DNA of 24,386 nt from an uncultured Oscillospiraceae bacterium (GTDB lineage: Bacteria > Bacillota > Clostridia > Oscillospirales > Ruminococcaceae), in NCBI GenBank assembly GCA_910587135.1, contig CAJULF010000040.1, positions 1 through 24,386 on the forward strand, given 5' to 3'. The notes below the pieces were generated by a model. That model saw nothing but the letters and a program-made list of their open reading frames with translations, had not been told where the DNA came from and made no database searches. This document shows positions 15,529 to 23,414 of this stretch, piece by piece (position 1 is the stretch's first letter; every line of letters begins with the position of its first letter). A program made the position numbers and the translations under genes.

Positions 15529-15557
15529 TTGACAAGAGCGGAAAAAGGTGATATAAT
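15529..15557 (+). promoter_or_regulatory. Consensus sigma-A promoter of leuA
   Basis: TTGACA (15529-15534), 17 bases and TATAAT (15552-15557) make a perfect sigma-A promoter. Transcription would start near 15564, at the beginning of the T-box leader. Confidence 0.9.
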
Positions 15558-15564
15558 GTATTCA

Positions 15565-15831
15565 GAATATTTTGAAATGCGCCGATAGGAAACAAAGCCG
15601 ATGCGGGATTCTCAGAGAGCCGTTGTTTGGTGAAAAACGGCATTGCCGCGCGGTAATAACTCCTCCTTGAGCAGAACGGCAGAACGCTTTTCGCAATTAA
15701 GCCGTTACGGTTTCTCCCGTTATCGAGAAGCACATTGTATGATGTGACGGAGCGGGCATTTTATGCCAATGAGAGTGGTACCGTGGAGCTTTAAGACTTC
15801 ATCTCTTTTTATGGAGATGAAGTCTTTTTTA
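15565..15831 (+). promoter_or_regulatory. T-box leader controlling leuA, with terminator
   Basis: The leader contains AGAGAGCCG and GGTGAAAAACGGC of the distal stem I, and the T-box sequence GAGAGTGGTACCGTGG (15771-15786). A strong terminator stem AAGACTTCATCTC/GAGATGAAGTCTT (15793-15805 with 15814-15826) is followed by a T-run. Uncharged tRNA binding should favour the antiterminator and allow leuA transcription. The likely specifier region is near 15650-15665 (GGTAATAACTCCTCC). CTC (Leu) at 15660-15662 fits the gene, but the assignment was made by eye. Confidence 0.9.
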
Positions 15832-15869
15832 AATATTCGGAAATACGAGTAGATGAAAGGAATAAAATT

Positions 15870-17531
15870 ATGACAAATGCAAACAAATATGAACGCCGCT
15901 ATTTTATGCCGCCGTTCCCCTGCCTTGACTGGACGGCAAAGGAGTATGTCGAAAAGCCGCCTGTCTGGTGCAGTGTGGATCTGCGCGACGGAAATCAGGC
16001 GCTTATCATTCCTATGAGCCTGGAGGAAAAACTGGAATTTTTCGGATATCTGGTTGAGGTAGGCTTCAAGGAAATAGAGATAGGCTTTCCCGCGGCGAGC
16101 GATACGGAATACGAATTCTGCCGCGCGCTTATCGAGCGGGAGCTTATTCCCGATGATGTGACCGTGCAGGTTCTTACCCAGTCCAGAGAGCATATTATCA
16201 AAAAGACATTTGAGGCGCTGGAGGGCTGCAAGAACGCCATAGTCCATCTTTACAATTCCACTTCCGTCGCGCAGCGTGAGCAGGTTTTCCGCAAGAGCAA
16301 GGATGAAATAACAGATATCGCGGTCACGGGCGCGAAAATGCTCAACGAATACAAAGCCAAAACACCCGGCAACTTCCGCTTTGAGTATTCCCCCGAGAGC
16401 TTTACGGGCACAGAACCCGAATTCGCCGCCGAGATATGCAACGCGGTAATTGATATATGGAAGCCCACGCCCGACAACAAGGTCATCATAAACCTTCCCG
16501 TTACGGTTGCGGAGTCGATGTCACACGTCTACGCACAGCAGATAGAGTATATGTGCAAAACTCTCCACGACAGGGAGAATGTTATAGTGTCGCTGCACCC
16601 GCACAACGACAGGGGCTGCGCGGTCGCCGATACTGAGCTCGGTCTGCTTGCGGGCGCGGACAGAGTAGAGGGAACTCTTTTCGGAAACGGCGAGCGCACG
16701 GGAAACGTGGACATAATCACGCTTGCGCTGAATATGTATCTGCACGGAACCGAACCTCAGCTTGATCTCTCAAATCTGCCCAAGCTCACCGAAGCATATG
16801 AGCGCCTTACCCGAATGAAAGTATACGAGCGCATGCCGTACAGCGGACAGCTCGTTTACGCGGCTTTCAGCGGCTCTCACCAAGACGCGATCGCAAAGGG
16901 AATGAAGTGGCGCGAGGAAAAGAAATCCGAAAAATGGACCGTTCCCTATATACCCATAGACCCGCACGATGTGGGACGCGAATACGAGGGCGATGTTATC
17001 CGCATCAACTCCCAGTCGGGAAAGGGCGGCATAGGCTATCTCATGGAGCAGACCTACGGTATAGATATGCCCCCGAAAATGCGCGAAAGCTTCGGGTATA
17101 TTGTCAAGGGAGTTTCCGACAAAGCGCATAAGGAGCTTATGCCCAAAGAAATATATGATATTTTTGAACAGAATTATCTGCGCCGCGCGCCGCTGGAGCT
17201 GGCAGAAGCGCATTATACCCAAGGCGATATCATAACGGCGAGGGTCACCCTTAAGATAAACGGGGAAAAGCGCGTGCTCAGCGGAGAGGGAAACGGACGT
17301 CTTGACGCGGTTTCCAACGCAATAAAGAACGGACTCGGCATTGAATATCATATTGAAACGTTTACCGAGAACGCTATGGAACAGTCCTCTAAATCAAAGG
17401 CGGCTTCCTACATAGGCATAACCACACCCGCGGGAATAAGCTGGGGCGCGGGCATACACACGGATATCATCACCGCCTCGCTGAGAGCGCTTGTGGCGGC
17501 GATAAACAACTCAAATATGTTCAGTTTGTAG
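15870..17531 (+). CDS. leuA: 2-isopropylmalate synthase
   Basis: This 553-residue enzyme condenses acetyl-CoA with 2-oxoisovalerate, the first committed step of leucine synthesis. The metal-binding SVDLRDGNQ (35-43), the HPHNDRG block with His243 and His245, and LFGNGERTGN define the HMGL-type barrel. The C-terminal part is the LeuA dimerisation/regulatory domain that normally senses leucine. The opening YERRYFMPP...PPVWCSV and the length place it with the long, yeast-like LeuA type. AAAGGA precedes the ATG, and T-box control supports leucine biosynthesis. The last codons, MFSL-stop, coincide with the left boundary of repeat copy C, so the natural C-terminus may have been replaced. Confidence 0.95.
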   Translation: MTNANKYERRYFMPPFPCLDWTAKEYVEKPPVWCSVDLRDGNQALIIPMSLEEKLEFFGYLVEVGFKEIEIGFPAASDTEYEFCRALIERELIPDDVTVQVLTQSREHIIKKTFEALEGCKNAIVHLYNSTSVAQREQVFRKSKDEITDIAVTGAKMLNEYKAKTPGNFRFEYSPESFTGTEPEFAAEICNAVIDIWKPTPDNKVIINLPVTVAESMSHVYAQQIEYMCKTLHDRENVIVSLHPHNDRGCAVADTELGLLAGADRVEGTLFGNGERTGNVDIITLALNMYLHGTEPQLDLSNLPKLTEAYERLTRMKVYERMPYSGQLVYAAFSGSHQDAIAKGMKWREEKKSEKWTVPYIPIDPHDVGREYEGDVIRINSQSGKGGIGYLMEQTYGIDMPPKMRESFGYIVKGVSDKAHKELMPKEIYDIFEQNYLRRAPLELAEAHYTQGDIITARVTLKINGEKRVLSGEGNGRLDAVSNAIKNGLGIEYHIETFTENAMEQSSKSKAASYIGITTPAGISWGAGIHTDIITASLRALVAAINNSNMFSL

Positions 17532-17791
17532 AAAAGGCTTATTGATAACGCAATGCCGGTGCATGAAATTTCAAAAAGTGTCGGAACTTGCTTCGCAAAT
17601 TCTGAACGTTTTGCGCAGAACCTCGCGCGGCGAACGGCGCGTGCGTGCGGGAATTTTGAAAATTTTTTAAATAATCCGCTCTTGGTCAACCTTTATATAC
17701 ATGCTGTGTGCTGCGCAGCAGCATGGAGTATGACCGGCGGAAATTATGAAAAATTTTTTAATAATCCAATTCAGGTCAACTTTTATATACC
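17522..17791 (+). repeat. Structured intergenic repeat, copy C (decayed, partly duplicated)
   Basis: Conserved blocks are present (TCAGTTTGTAGAAAAGGC, GCATGAAATTTCAAAAAG, GGGAATTTTGAAAATTTTTT, GGTCAACCTTTATATACA). The two inner hairpins are poorly complementary compared with the other copies. A second 3' half follows at about 17735-17791 (GGCGGAAATTATGAAAAATT, then AGGTCAACTTTTATATACC). The left end starts inside leuA and contains its stop codon. Between this copy and cobB is a short AGTGGTGT tandem repeat (about 17807-17828). Confidence 0.7.
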
Positions 17792-17838
17792 GACCGGTAT
17801 GTAATAGTGTAGTGGTGTAGTGGTGTTACGGTGATATT

Positions 17839-18552
17839 ATGAATTTACAGGAAATCATTGACGACAGCAAACGGATAGTTTTCTTTGGCGGAGCGGGAGT
17901 TTCCACCGAAAGCGGTATTCCCGATTTCCGCAGCGAGGACGGGCTGTATTCGCAGAAATACAGCTTCCCGCCCGAGCAGATAGTGAGCCATACGTTTTAT
18001 ATGAGGAACACCGAGGAGTTCTATCGGTTTTACCGCGACCGTATGATATTTCCCGAAGCAAAGCCCAACGCGGCGCATCTGAAGCTGGCGGAGCTGGAAA
18101 AGGCGGGAAAGCTGTCCTGCGTTATAACGCAGAATATAGACGGGCTTAACCAGGCGGCGGGCAGCATGAATGTTATAGAGCTTCACGGCAGTGTGCACAG
18201 GAATTACTGTGAAAGCTGCGGGAAATTTTATCCGCTCTCGGCTGTCACGGAAAGCGCGGGAGTTCCCCGATGTAAATGCGGAGGGCGCATAAAACCCGAC
18301 GTGGTGCTGTACGAAGAAGGACTTAAAGAGGATGACCTCGTGCGGGCAACCGAGGAGATCGCGGCGGCGGATACGCTTATAATCGGCGGCACTTCACTGG
18401 TGGTGTACCCCGCTGCGGGATTGGTAAGGTATTTCAGCGGCAGACATCTTGTGGTGATAAACAAGTCGGAGATAAGCGCGGATAAATCCGCGGAGCTGGT
18501 GATAAATGAGAGTATCGGCAAGGTGATGGAACGGATAAAAGTCGATAACTGA
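17839..18552 (+). CDS. cobB: NAD-dependent protein deacylase (sirtuin)
   Basis: This 237-residue Sir2-family protein has the NAD-binding GAGVSTESGIPDFRS (18-32), TQNIDGL (97-103) and the catalytic His116 in ELHGSVH. Zinc ligands Cys124, Cys127, Cys145 and Cys147 are present, then IKPDVVLYEEGL and GTSLVVYPAAGL. It removes acetyl or related acyl groups from lysines using NAD+, giving nicotinamide and O-acyl-ADP-ribose. The length is normal for bacterial enzymes. The ribosome site is weak (GGTGAT). The gene is isolated, with structured repeats on both sides. Confidence 0.93.
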   Translation: MNLQEIIDDSKRIVFFGGAGVSTESGIPDFRSEDGLYSQKYSFPPEQIVSHTFYMRNTEEFYRFYRDRMIFPEAKPNAAHLKLAELEKAGKLSCVITQNIDGLNQAAGSMNVIELHGSVHRNYCESCGKFYPLSAVTESAGVPRCKCGGRIKPDVVLYEEGLKEDDLVRATEEIAAADTLIIGGTSLVVYPAAGLVRYFSGRHLVVINKSEISADKSAELVINESIGKVMERIKVDN

Positions 18553-18670
18553 CAGGCATTTTTAACCGTAGCATAGACCCTTTGAGAATAGGGAAGAAAG
18601 AAGATAAAATTCGAGAGCCGCACAAAAAAGTGAGGTCAAAGGCACTGAAAGCCGAAATCCGCTGACCGCC

Positions 18671-18849
18671 CACGCATGAAATTTCAAAAAGTGTCATAAT
18701 TTGCGAAGAAAATTATGACCGGTTTCCGCAATCGCGCGGAGTGAGCGAAGCGAACGGCGCGTGATTGCGGAAATTTTGAAATTTTTTAAATAATCAGCCT
18801 TAGGTCAACCTTTATAAACAGGGCTGAAACGACTTGCAAAGTAAGCCGT
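18671..18849 (+). repeat. Structured intergenic repeat, copy D
   Basis: GCATGAAATTTCAAAAAG is followed by hairpin GTCATAATTT/AAATTATGAC, CGGTTTCC, stem TTTCCGCAATC/GATTGCGGAAA, TTTTGAAATTT and TAGGTCAACCTTTATAAACAG. A terminal hairpin CGACTTGC/GTAAGCCG closes the copy at 18829-18849. Its last 82 bases (18768-18849) recur at 18986-19067 with one difference. Confidence 0.85.
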
Positions 18850-19067
18850 CAGTCTGTAGAAAAATCCTATTTGCCACGCAATGTCGGCGCATTAAATTTC
18901 AAAAAGTCGTGCGTTTGCGTTCGCAAACGCGCGCGGTTTCCGTTAGGCATGCGGAGTGAAGCGTAGCGTAACGGAGTATGACTAACGGAAATTTTGAAAT
19001 TTTTTAAATAATCAGCCTTAGGTCAACCTTTATAAACAGGGCTGAAACGACTTGCAAAGCAAGCCGT
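18850..19067 (+). repeat. Structured intergenic repeat, copy E, tandem with D
   Basis: It starts CAGTCTGTAGAAAAATCC directly at the end of copy D. Its 5' half is nearly identical to copy B and its last 82 bases to copy D, so it looks like a hybrid of the two. The first hairpin is GTGCGTTTGCG/CGCAAACGCGC (one G-T wobble) and the second TTTCCGTTAG/CTAACGGAAA. With copy D it fills most of the 18553-19104 gap; 18553-18670 shows no other feature. Confidence 0.85.
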
Positions 19068-19104
19068 TACGGTGCTGAAAATTCTTTTAAAAAAGGAGAA
19101 GATT

Positions 19105-20202
19105 ATGGAGATAAAAACCGTAACGTATCAGTGCCCTAACTGCAACGCGGCACTGGAGTATGACAACAGTCTTGGGAAATTCCGCTGTTTTTATTGCGAC
19201 GGTGTTTTTGAGGAGAGGGATATAAAGAATCTGTTCAGGGACAACGAGCAGATGGCGCTTGATGAGAATGAAGCGAAGCTGTCGGCGGAGCAGACACAGG
19301 ACGAGGAGTTTGCTCAGCAGAGCGCACTGTACAGCTGCCCAAACTGCGGCGCGGGAGTAATCTGCGATAGTCTTACGGCTTCGACGCGCTGTCATTTCTG
19401 CCACACTCCGGTTATATTGTCGGGACGGCTCTCGGGGGATTTCAAGCCCGATGTGATAATACCGTTTTCAACCACGCGCGAGCAGGCGGAGAGCGGATTC
19501 AATAAGTACATAAAGGGAAAATTCCTGCTGCCGAAGGGATTTAAGGAGAACGCGAAGATAAACAGCGTTTCGGCGCTTTATGTTCCCTATTGGCTGAAAA
19601 GCGGCATATTTGACGCGGAAATGACCGCCGAGGGAAAAAAGGTGACAAGCTGGAGCAGCGGCAGTACGCGGTATGTAAAGACAAAGGTGTATAATGTGGA
19701 GCGCGGCATGGGTCTGACATTCATACGTGTGCCCTGCGACGGCTCGCGGCGTATTGACGACAGCCTGATGGAGAGCATAGAGCCGTTTAATTACAGCGGT
19801 CTGAAGCCGTTTTCTATGTCTTATCTTTCGGGCTGCGCCGCGGAGAAGTACGATGTTCCCAAGCAGGAGGCGGCGCAGAGAATAGACGAACGTGTGCGGC
19901 AGGCGTCGGAGCAGCTTCTCAGGGAGTGCGCAAAAGAGTACGGCTCACTTGAAAACGTAAGAATACGGGTCGCTCCCAGACGGCAGACCTATGTTTACGC
20001 GCTTCTGCCGGTGTGGTTTCTGAATTACACCTATAACGGCAAGGACTATGCATTCGCCATGAACGGTCAGACGGGTACTATGTTCGGACAGCTTCCCGTA
20101 AGCGGACTTAAAAAGTTCCTTTTTGGAGCGGGGATATTTCTTATACCCGGCGCGATTTTGATGTTGGCAAAACTGTTGGGGGTGATTGCAAATGCTTTCT
20201 AA
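19105..20202 (+). CDS. Double zinc-ribbon membrane-anchored protein
   Basis: This 365-residue protein starts at MEIKTVTYQC behind AAAAAGGAG; a start 33 bases earlier would include that ribosome site. Two TFIIB-like zinc ribbons are visible: Cys10/Cys13 with Cys28/Cys31, and Cys78/Cys81 with Cys96/Cys99. A folded middle domain (about 110-320) contains LYVPYWLKSGIFDAEMTA and VYALLPVWFLNYTYNGKDYA. One C-terminal membrane helix (about 335-360) anchors it. Proteins of this type are common in clostridia beside TPM-domain genes; their biochemical function is not established. The stop overlaps the TPM gene start, so the two are coupled. Confidence 0.8.
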   Translation: MEIKTVTYQCPNCNAALEYDNSLGKFRCFYCDGVFEERDIKNLFRDNEQMALDENEAKLSAEQTQDEEFAQQSALYSCPNCGAGVICDSLTASTRCHFCHTPVILSGRLSGDFKPDVIIPFSTTREQAESGFNKYIKGKFLLPKGFKENAKINSVSALYVPYWLKSGIFDAEMTAEGKKVTSWSSGSTRYVKTKVYNVERGMGLTFIRVPCDGSRRIDDSLMESIEPFNYSGLKPFSMSYLSGCAAEKYDVPKQEAAQRIDERVRQASEQLLRECAKEYGSLENVRIRVAPRRQTYVYALLPVWFLNYTYNGKDYAFAMNGQTGTMFGQLPVSGLKKFLFGAGIFLIPGAILMLAKLLGVIANAF

Positions 20203-21025
20203 GGTAAAGAGAGCCATATCTGTACCGGCAGCTTTAGCGGCGGTATTCTGCTGCATGATATTTATGAATGTGTCCGCCGCCGCGGACGCTGTATATAAGG
20301 CGGTTCTGGTTGATTTGGACGGCTGTATTTCCGACACAAACGAGGCGAAGCTGACAGAATATATGCAAAAAACCGCCGATATCATAGAATGCAATATCGG
20401 TGTGGTAATTACCGCCGATCTGAACGGAATGTATTATAAAGATTACGCCGATAACTTTGGAGATTCAAATTTTGGCACAGGAAGTTCCACTGTTGTGCTC
20501 ATGCTCTTAAATTCCAACGGAAATCCGGCTTATGCCGACTATGTGGATTGGATATCTACGAGCGGAAGAGCGCGGGATTACTATGACAGTAAAACCGACA
20601 GGATTTTTAACAGCGTGTATGACGGTCTGGATTCATCCGGTTTTGAGGAAGCGGTAAAGGATTTCTGCGATGCTCTTGTAAAGTACAGGGGAAGCTCGGC
20701 AGACACCTTTCAAGGTTCGATAAGCGTTGATCTTGAAGGTTTGTATGCCATATTTTTAGGGTCGCTGGTGATTGGTCTTGTGATGTCACTTATTATAACC
20801 GGCAAAGTAGCGGCAGGATACACGAAGAAAGTGCCTGTCAGTGCGGTCAGCTATCTTGACGGGAACAGGACTGCCGTCACAAGAAAATCCGATGTTTTTG
20901 TAAAGGAATACATCCGCACATATACAACATCAAGCGGCGGAAGCCGCGGAGGCAGCAGTCACGGCGGCGGAGGAGGACGTCACCGAAGCGGCGGACACGG
21001 CGGCGGAGGCGGTCGCCACAGATAA
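20192..21025 (+). CDS. TPM-domain (YgcG-like) secreted membrane protein
   Basis: This 277-residue protein uses the ATG at 20192, behind GGGGGTGA and overlapping the previous stop; a TTG six bases upstream is less likely. A signal peptide (about 1-32, ending near VSAAADA) precedes a TPM domain (about 35-165). That domain contains NIGVVITADLNGMYYKDYAD and ends in ARDYYDSKTDRIFNSVYDGL. A TM helix follows at about 185-207. The cytoplasmic tail ends in a Gly/Ser/His/Arg-rich stretch with two GGGGGRHR units. TPM domains occur in thylakoid assembly factors and in YgcG proteins of unclear role. It is sandwiched between the zinc-ribbon gene and dtd. Confidence 0.82.
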   Translation: MLSKVKRAISVPAALAAVFCCMIFMNVSAAADAVYKAVLVDLDGCISDTNEAKLTEYMQKTADIIECNIGVVITADLNGMYYKDYADNFGDSNFGTGSSTVVLMLLNSNGNPAYADYVDWISTSGRARDYYDSKTDRIFNSVYDGLDSSGFEEAVKDFCDALVKYRGSSADTFQGSISVDLEGLYAIFLGSLVIGLVMSLIITGKVAAGYTKKVPVSAVSYLDGNRTAVTRKSDVFVKEYIRTYTTSSGGSRGGSSHGGGGGRHRSGGHGGGGGRHR

Positions 21026-21037
21026 GGAGAGAAACAA

Positions 21038-21472
21038 ATGAAGCTTGTGATACAGCGCGTTGAGCGCGCTAATGTCAAAGTTGACGGGGAAACGGTCGGC
21101 GAGATAAGCGGCGGTCTGCTGGTGCTTGCGGGAATAGGCGCGGAGGACAGCGAAGCGGACTGTGAGCGGCTCGCGGCAAAGCTGATAAATCTGAGGATAT
21201 TCTCCGACAGCGAGGGCAGAACCAATCTTTCGATAAAGGACGTGGGCGGAGAACTGCTGGTCATATCCCAATTCACACTTTACGCGGACTGCCGCAGGGG
21301 AAACCGTCCGAATTTTCTGCTCGCCAAAGAGCCGAACGAGGCAAAGCGGTTGTATGAATATTTCACGGAGCTTTGCCGCAGCGAGATACCCGTCGTGCGC
21401 ACAGGGGTGTTCGGCGCGGAAATGAAGGTGGAGCTGCTGAATGACGGTCCGTTTACAATAATCCTTGAATAA
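21038..21472 (+). CDS. dtd: D-aminoacyl-tRNA deacylase
   Basis: This 144-residue enzyme hydrolyses D-amino acids (and glycine mischarged on tRNA-Ala) from tRNA, protecting translation. Family marks are MKLVIQRVERANVKVDGE, GGLLVLAGI, the catalytic SQFTLYADCRRGNRP and C-terminal NDGPFTIILE, a slight variant of the usual N-x-GPVT. The length is standard. AAGGAGAG precedes the ATG, 13 bp after the TPM gene, so it is the third gene of that operon. A hairpin follows at 21547-21575. Confidence 0.95.
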   Translation: MKLVIQRVERANVKVDGETVGEISGGLLVLAGIGAEDSEADCERLAAKLINLRIFSDSEGRTNLSIKDVGGELLVISQFTLYADCRRGNRPNFLLAKEPNEAKRLYEYFTELCRSEIPVVRTGVFGAEMKVELLNDGPFTIILE

Positions 21473-21546
21473 TCGTGCATATATCATAGCCATTCATCAG
21501 GAAAACAGCCGTTTCAGCGGCGAAAATCTCCCAATTTCAACTCACA

Positions 21547-21580
21547 GATCGCCGCGGGGGATACTCTGCGGCGATTGTTT
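21547..21580 (+). terminator. Hairpin terminator after dtd (candidate)
   Basis: ATCGCCGC (21548-21555) pairs perfectly with GCGGCGAT (21568-21575), followed by TGTTTT. The T-run is short, so efficiency is uncertain. It separates the dtd operon from the spoIIP promoter. Confidence 0.5.
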
Positions 21581-21607
21581 TGCAGCACCACTGCGGGCGT
21601 GTTTATG

Positions 21608-21636
21608 TTATATTATGTAATCCCGCCGAATATAAT
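21608..21636 (+). promoter_or_regulatory. Possible SigE promoter of spoIIP
   Basis: TTATATT (21608-21614), 14 bases and AATATAAT (21629-21636) resemble KMATATT-N14-CATACAHT, with 6 of 8 matches in the -10 part. spoIIP is SigE-controlled in B. subtilis. Transcription would start near 21643, 25 bp before the chosen start codon, and this argues against the longer frame opening at 21575. Confidence 0.42.
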
Positions 21637-21667
21637 GGTAAAAATCATTAAGACGGGAGCGAAAAAT

Positions 21668-22870
21668 ATGGGAAAGATAAAATCGGTCATTATCGCTGCG
21701 GCGGCAATAGCCTGTCCGATTCTGGCGGGCACGGACGGTAATATCGGACAAGCGGTAAGGGCGGCGGCATACATATCCGCGGGAGTTATCCCGACCGAAA
21801 CCGCGGAAAAAAATCCACGGGAAAACGTGATAACCATGCCCGACGATTCTGGAAAAAATCCCGATATCACGCAGATTCCCGCGCTGCCTGAAGCGTCCGC
21901 GGAGCAGTCGGAGGAGAGCACGGAGCAGTCGCTTCCAGAAACCTCCGAAACGGTACAGCCGCCCGACAGCGAAAGTCTTCCCGAGGGTATGCCGTCGGGG
22001 ACGCTTATAACGCGCGGAGCTTCCGATATAACCGACGGGCTTGACCTTACGGCGGAGGGCAATAACAGCGGCGCGATAATACGGCGGCACTACGGGGCAA
22101 CTGACTCCCCCGATACCATTACTTTGTCGAGCGGAGCGCAGCTTCGCAATATGTCGTCCATAGACAACGCGGAGCTTTCGGAAAGCGCGGAGAAGCTTCC
22201 CGAATTCCGCTTGGAAAGCGGCAGCGGAGAGCCTCAAGTGCTGATAGTTCATACCCACACCACCGAGAGCTACGAGCCTTATTCGCGGGATTATTACGAC
22301 GAGGAGTTCCCCTCGCGTACCCGTGACTGCTCACGCAACATGGCCGCAGTCGGAGATGTGCTTTCAAAAAGCCTTGCGGAACGCGGCGTTTCGGTACTGC
22401 ACGACTGCACAGAGCACGACTATCCCACCTACACGGGCTCTTACGACAGAAGCGAAGCGACTATCCAAGCGGCACTGGAAGAGTACCCGAGCATTAAGGT
22501 GGTTATCGACCTGCACCGTGACGCAATAGAGGAAACCGACGGCAGCCGTATTGCTCCCATAGCGGAAATAAACGGAAAAACCGCCGCTCAGTTCATGATA
22601 ATATCAGGCTGCGACGACGGGCGCTTCAATATGCCGAATTATATGGAAAATCTGCGTTTTGCCTGCCTGCTGCAAAACACCTCCGAAGAGCTGTACCCCG
22701 GGCTTGCCCGCCCCGTTCTGTTTGACTACCGAAACTACAATCAGCATATCACAACAGGTTCACTGCTTATCGAAGTGGGGGGGCATGCCAACAGCTTTGA
22801 GGAAGCGGTTTATACGGGAGAACTTCTGGGAGAGATAATGGCGGCTGCTCTGGAGAAAATTTCGGAATGA
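21668..22870 (+). CDS. spoIIP: Stage II sporulation protein P (cell-wall hydrolase)
   Basis: This 400-residue protein starts at MGKIKSVIIA behind GGGAGCG; earlier in-frame ATGs fall in the promoter region. An N-terminal hydrophobic segment (about 6-20) acts as signal or anchor. A Glu/Ser/Pro-rich linker (about 45-110) leads to the amidase/endopeptidase domain. VLIVHTHTTESYEPY has His195 and Glu200 as likely zinc or catalytic positions, and DLHRDAIE and LIEVGGHANSFEEA follow. SpoIIP works with SpoIID and SpoIIM to thin septal peptidoglycan and drive engulfment of the forespore. No partner genes adjoin it, as is usual. Confidence 0.92.
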   Translation: MGKIKSVIIAAAAIACPILAGTDGNIGQAVRAAAYISAGVIPTETAEKNPRENVITMPDDSGKNPDITQIPALPEASAEQSEESTEQSLPETSETVQPPDSESLPEGMPSGTLITRGASDITDGLDLTAEGNNSGAIIRRHYGATDSPDTITLSSGAQLRNMSSIDNAELSESAEKLPEFRLESGSGEPQVLIVHTHTTESYEPYSRDYYDEEFPSRTRDCSRNMAAVGDVLSKSLAERGVSVLHDCTEHDYPTYTGSYDRSEATIQAALEEYPSIKVVIDLHRDAIEETDGSRIAPIAEINGKTAAQFMIISGCDDGRFNMPNYMENLRFACLLQNTSEELYPGLARPVLFDYRNYNQHITTGSLLIEVGGHANSFEEAVYTGELLGEIMAAALEKISE

Positions 22871-22876
22871 TATTTA

Positions 22877-22905
22877 TTGACATTTTATTGCACGTGTGAT
22901 AAAAT
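22877..22905 (+). promoter_or_regulatory. Sigma-A promoter of the Nim-like gene
   Basis: TTGACA (22877-22882), 17 bases and TAAAAT (22900-22905) lie 30 bp upstream of the start codon. The promoter begins 7 bases after the spoIIP stop, making this a separate vegetative transcription unit. Confidence 0.8.
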
Positions 22906-22934
22906 AAATAAAAAAGAAAGAAAGGATTGGAAAA

Positions 22935-23414
22935 ATGCGCAGGAGCGACAGGGAAATAAAAGATTTAACCGAGATAATCGATGTAATGAAACGGTGCGAT
23001 GTATGCCGGCTGGCTTTAAACGACGGGGAATATCCCTACATACTGCCTATGAATTTCGGTATGGAGGTTGAGAGCGGGGTCGTCACGCTGTATTTTCACA
23101 GCGCGTCCGAGGGCAGAAAATTGGAGATAATCGCCGCGGACAACCGTGCATGCTTTGAGATGGACTGCTCGCACAGACTGGTGTGCGACGAGAAAACGGG
23201 ACACTGCACCATGGAGTACGAAAGCGTTATCGGCAGCGGACGGGTGGAAATAGTGGACGAGGATAAAAAATACGAAGCGCTGTGCGTTCTTATGAGCCAC
23301 TATCACCTTGAAGAATTCAAATTCAGCAGGGACGCTATACCGCGCACCACCGTTCTGAAGCTTACAGTGGAGCGGCTTACGGGAAAAAGGCGGTTTGTAA
23401 AGAATGACAGATAA
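22935..23414 (+). CDS. Nim-like pyridoxamine 5'-phosphate-oxidase-fold flavoprotein
   Basis: This 159-residue protein has the split-barrel FMN-binding fold of the NimA/PNPOx-like family. MRRSDREIKDLTEIIDVMKR is followed by CRLALNDGEYPYILPMNFGM, LYFHSASEGRKLEII (phosphate-binding region), CFEMDC and YESVIGSGRVEIV. Relatives reduce 5-nitroimidazoles or other small molecules, but most genomic members have no proven substrate. GAAAGGA lies before the ATG. The last 11 bases overlap the following methyltransferase frame, so the two were designed as a coupled pair. Confidence 0.85.
   Translation: MRRSDREIKDLTEIIDVMKRCDVCRLALNDGEYPYILPMNFGMEVESGVVTLYFHSASEGRKLEIIAADNRACFEMDCSHRLVCDEKTGHCTMEYESVIGSGRVEIVDEDKKYEALCVLMSHYHLEEFKFSRDAIPRTTVLKLTVERLTGKRRFVKNDR

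Noticed and set aside
18671..19067. CRISPR-like array from the repeated blocks
   Set aside because: There are only two tandem units, the units are about 200 bp, and they contain internal hairpins with no short regular spacers and no cas genes.
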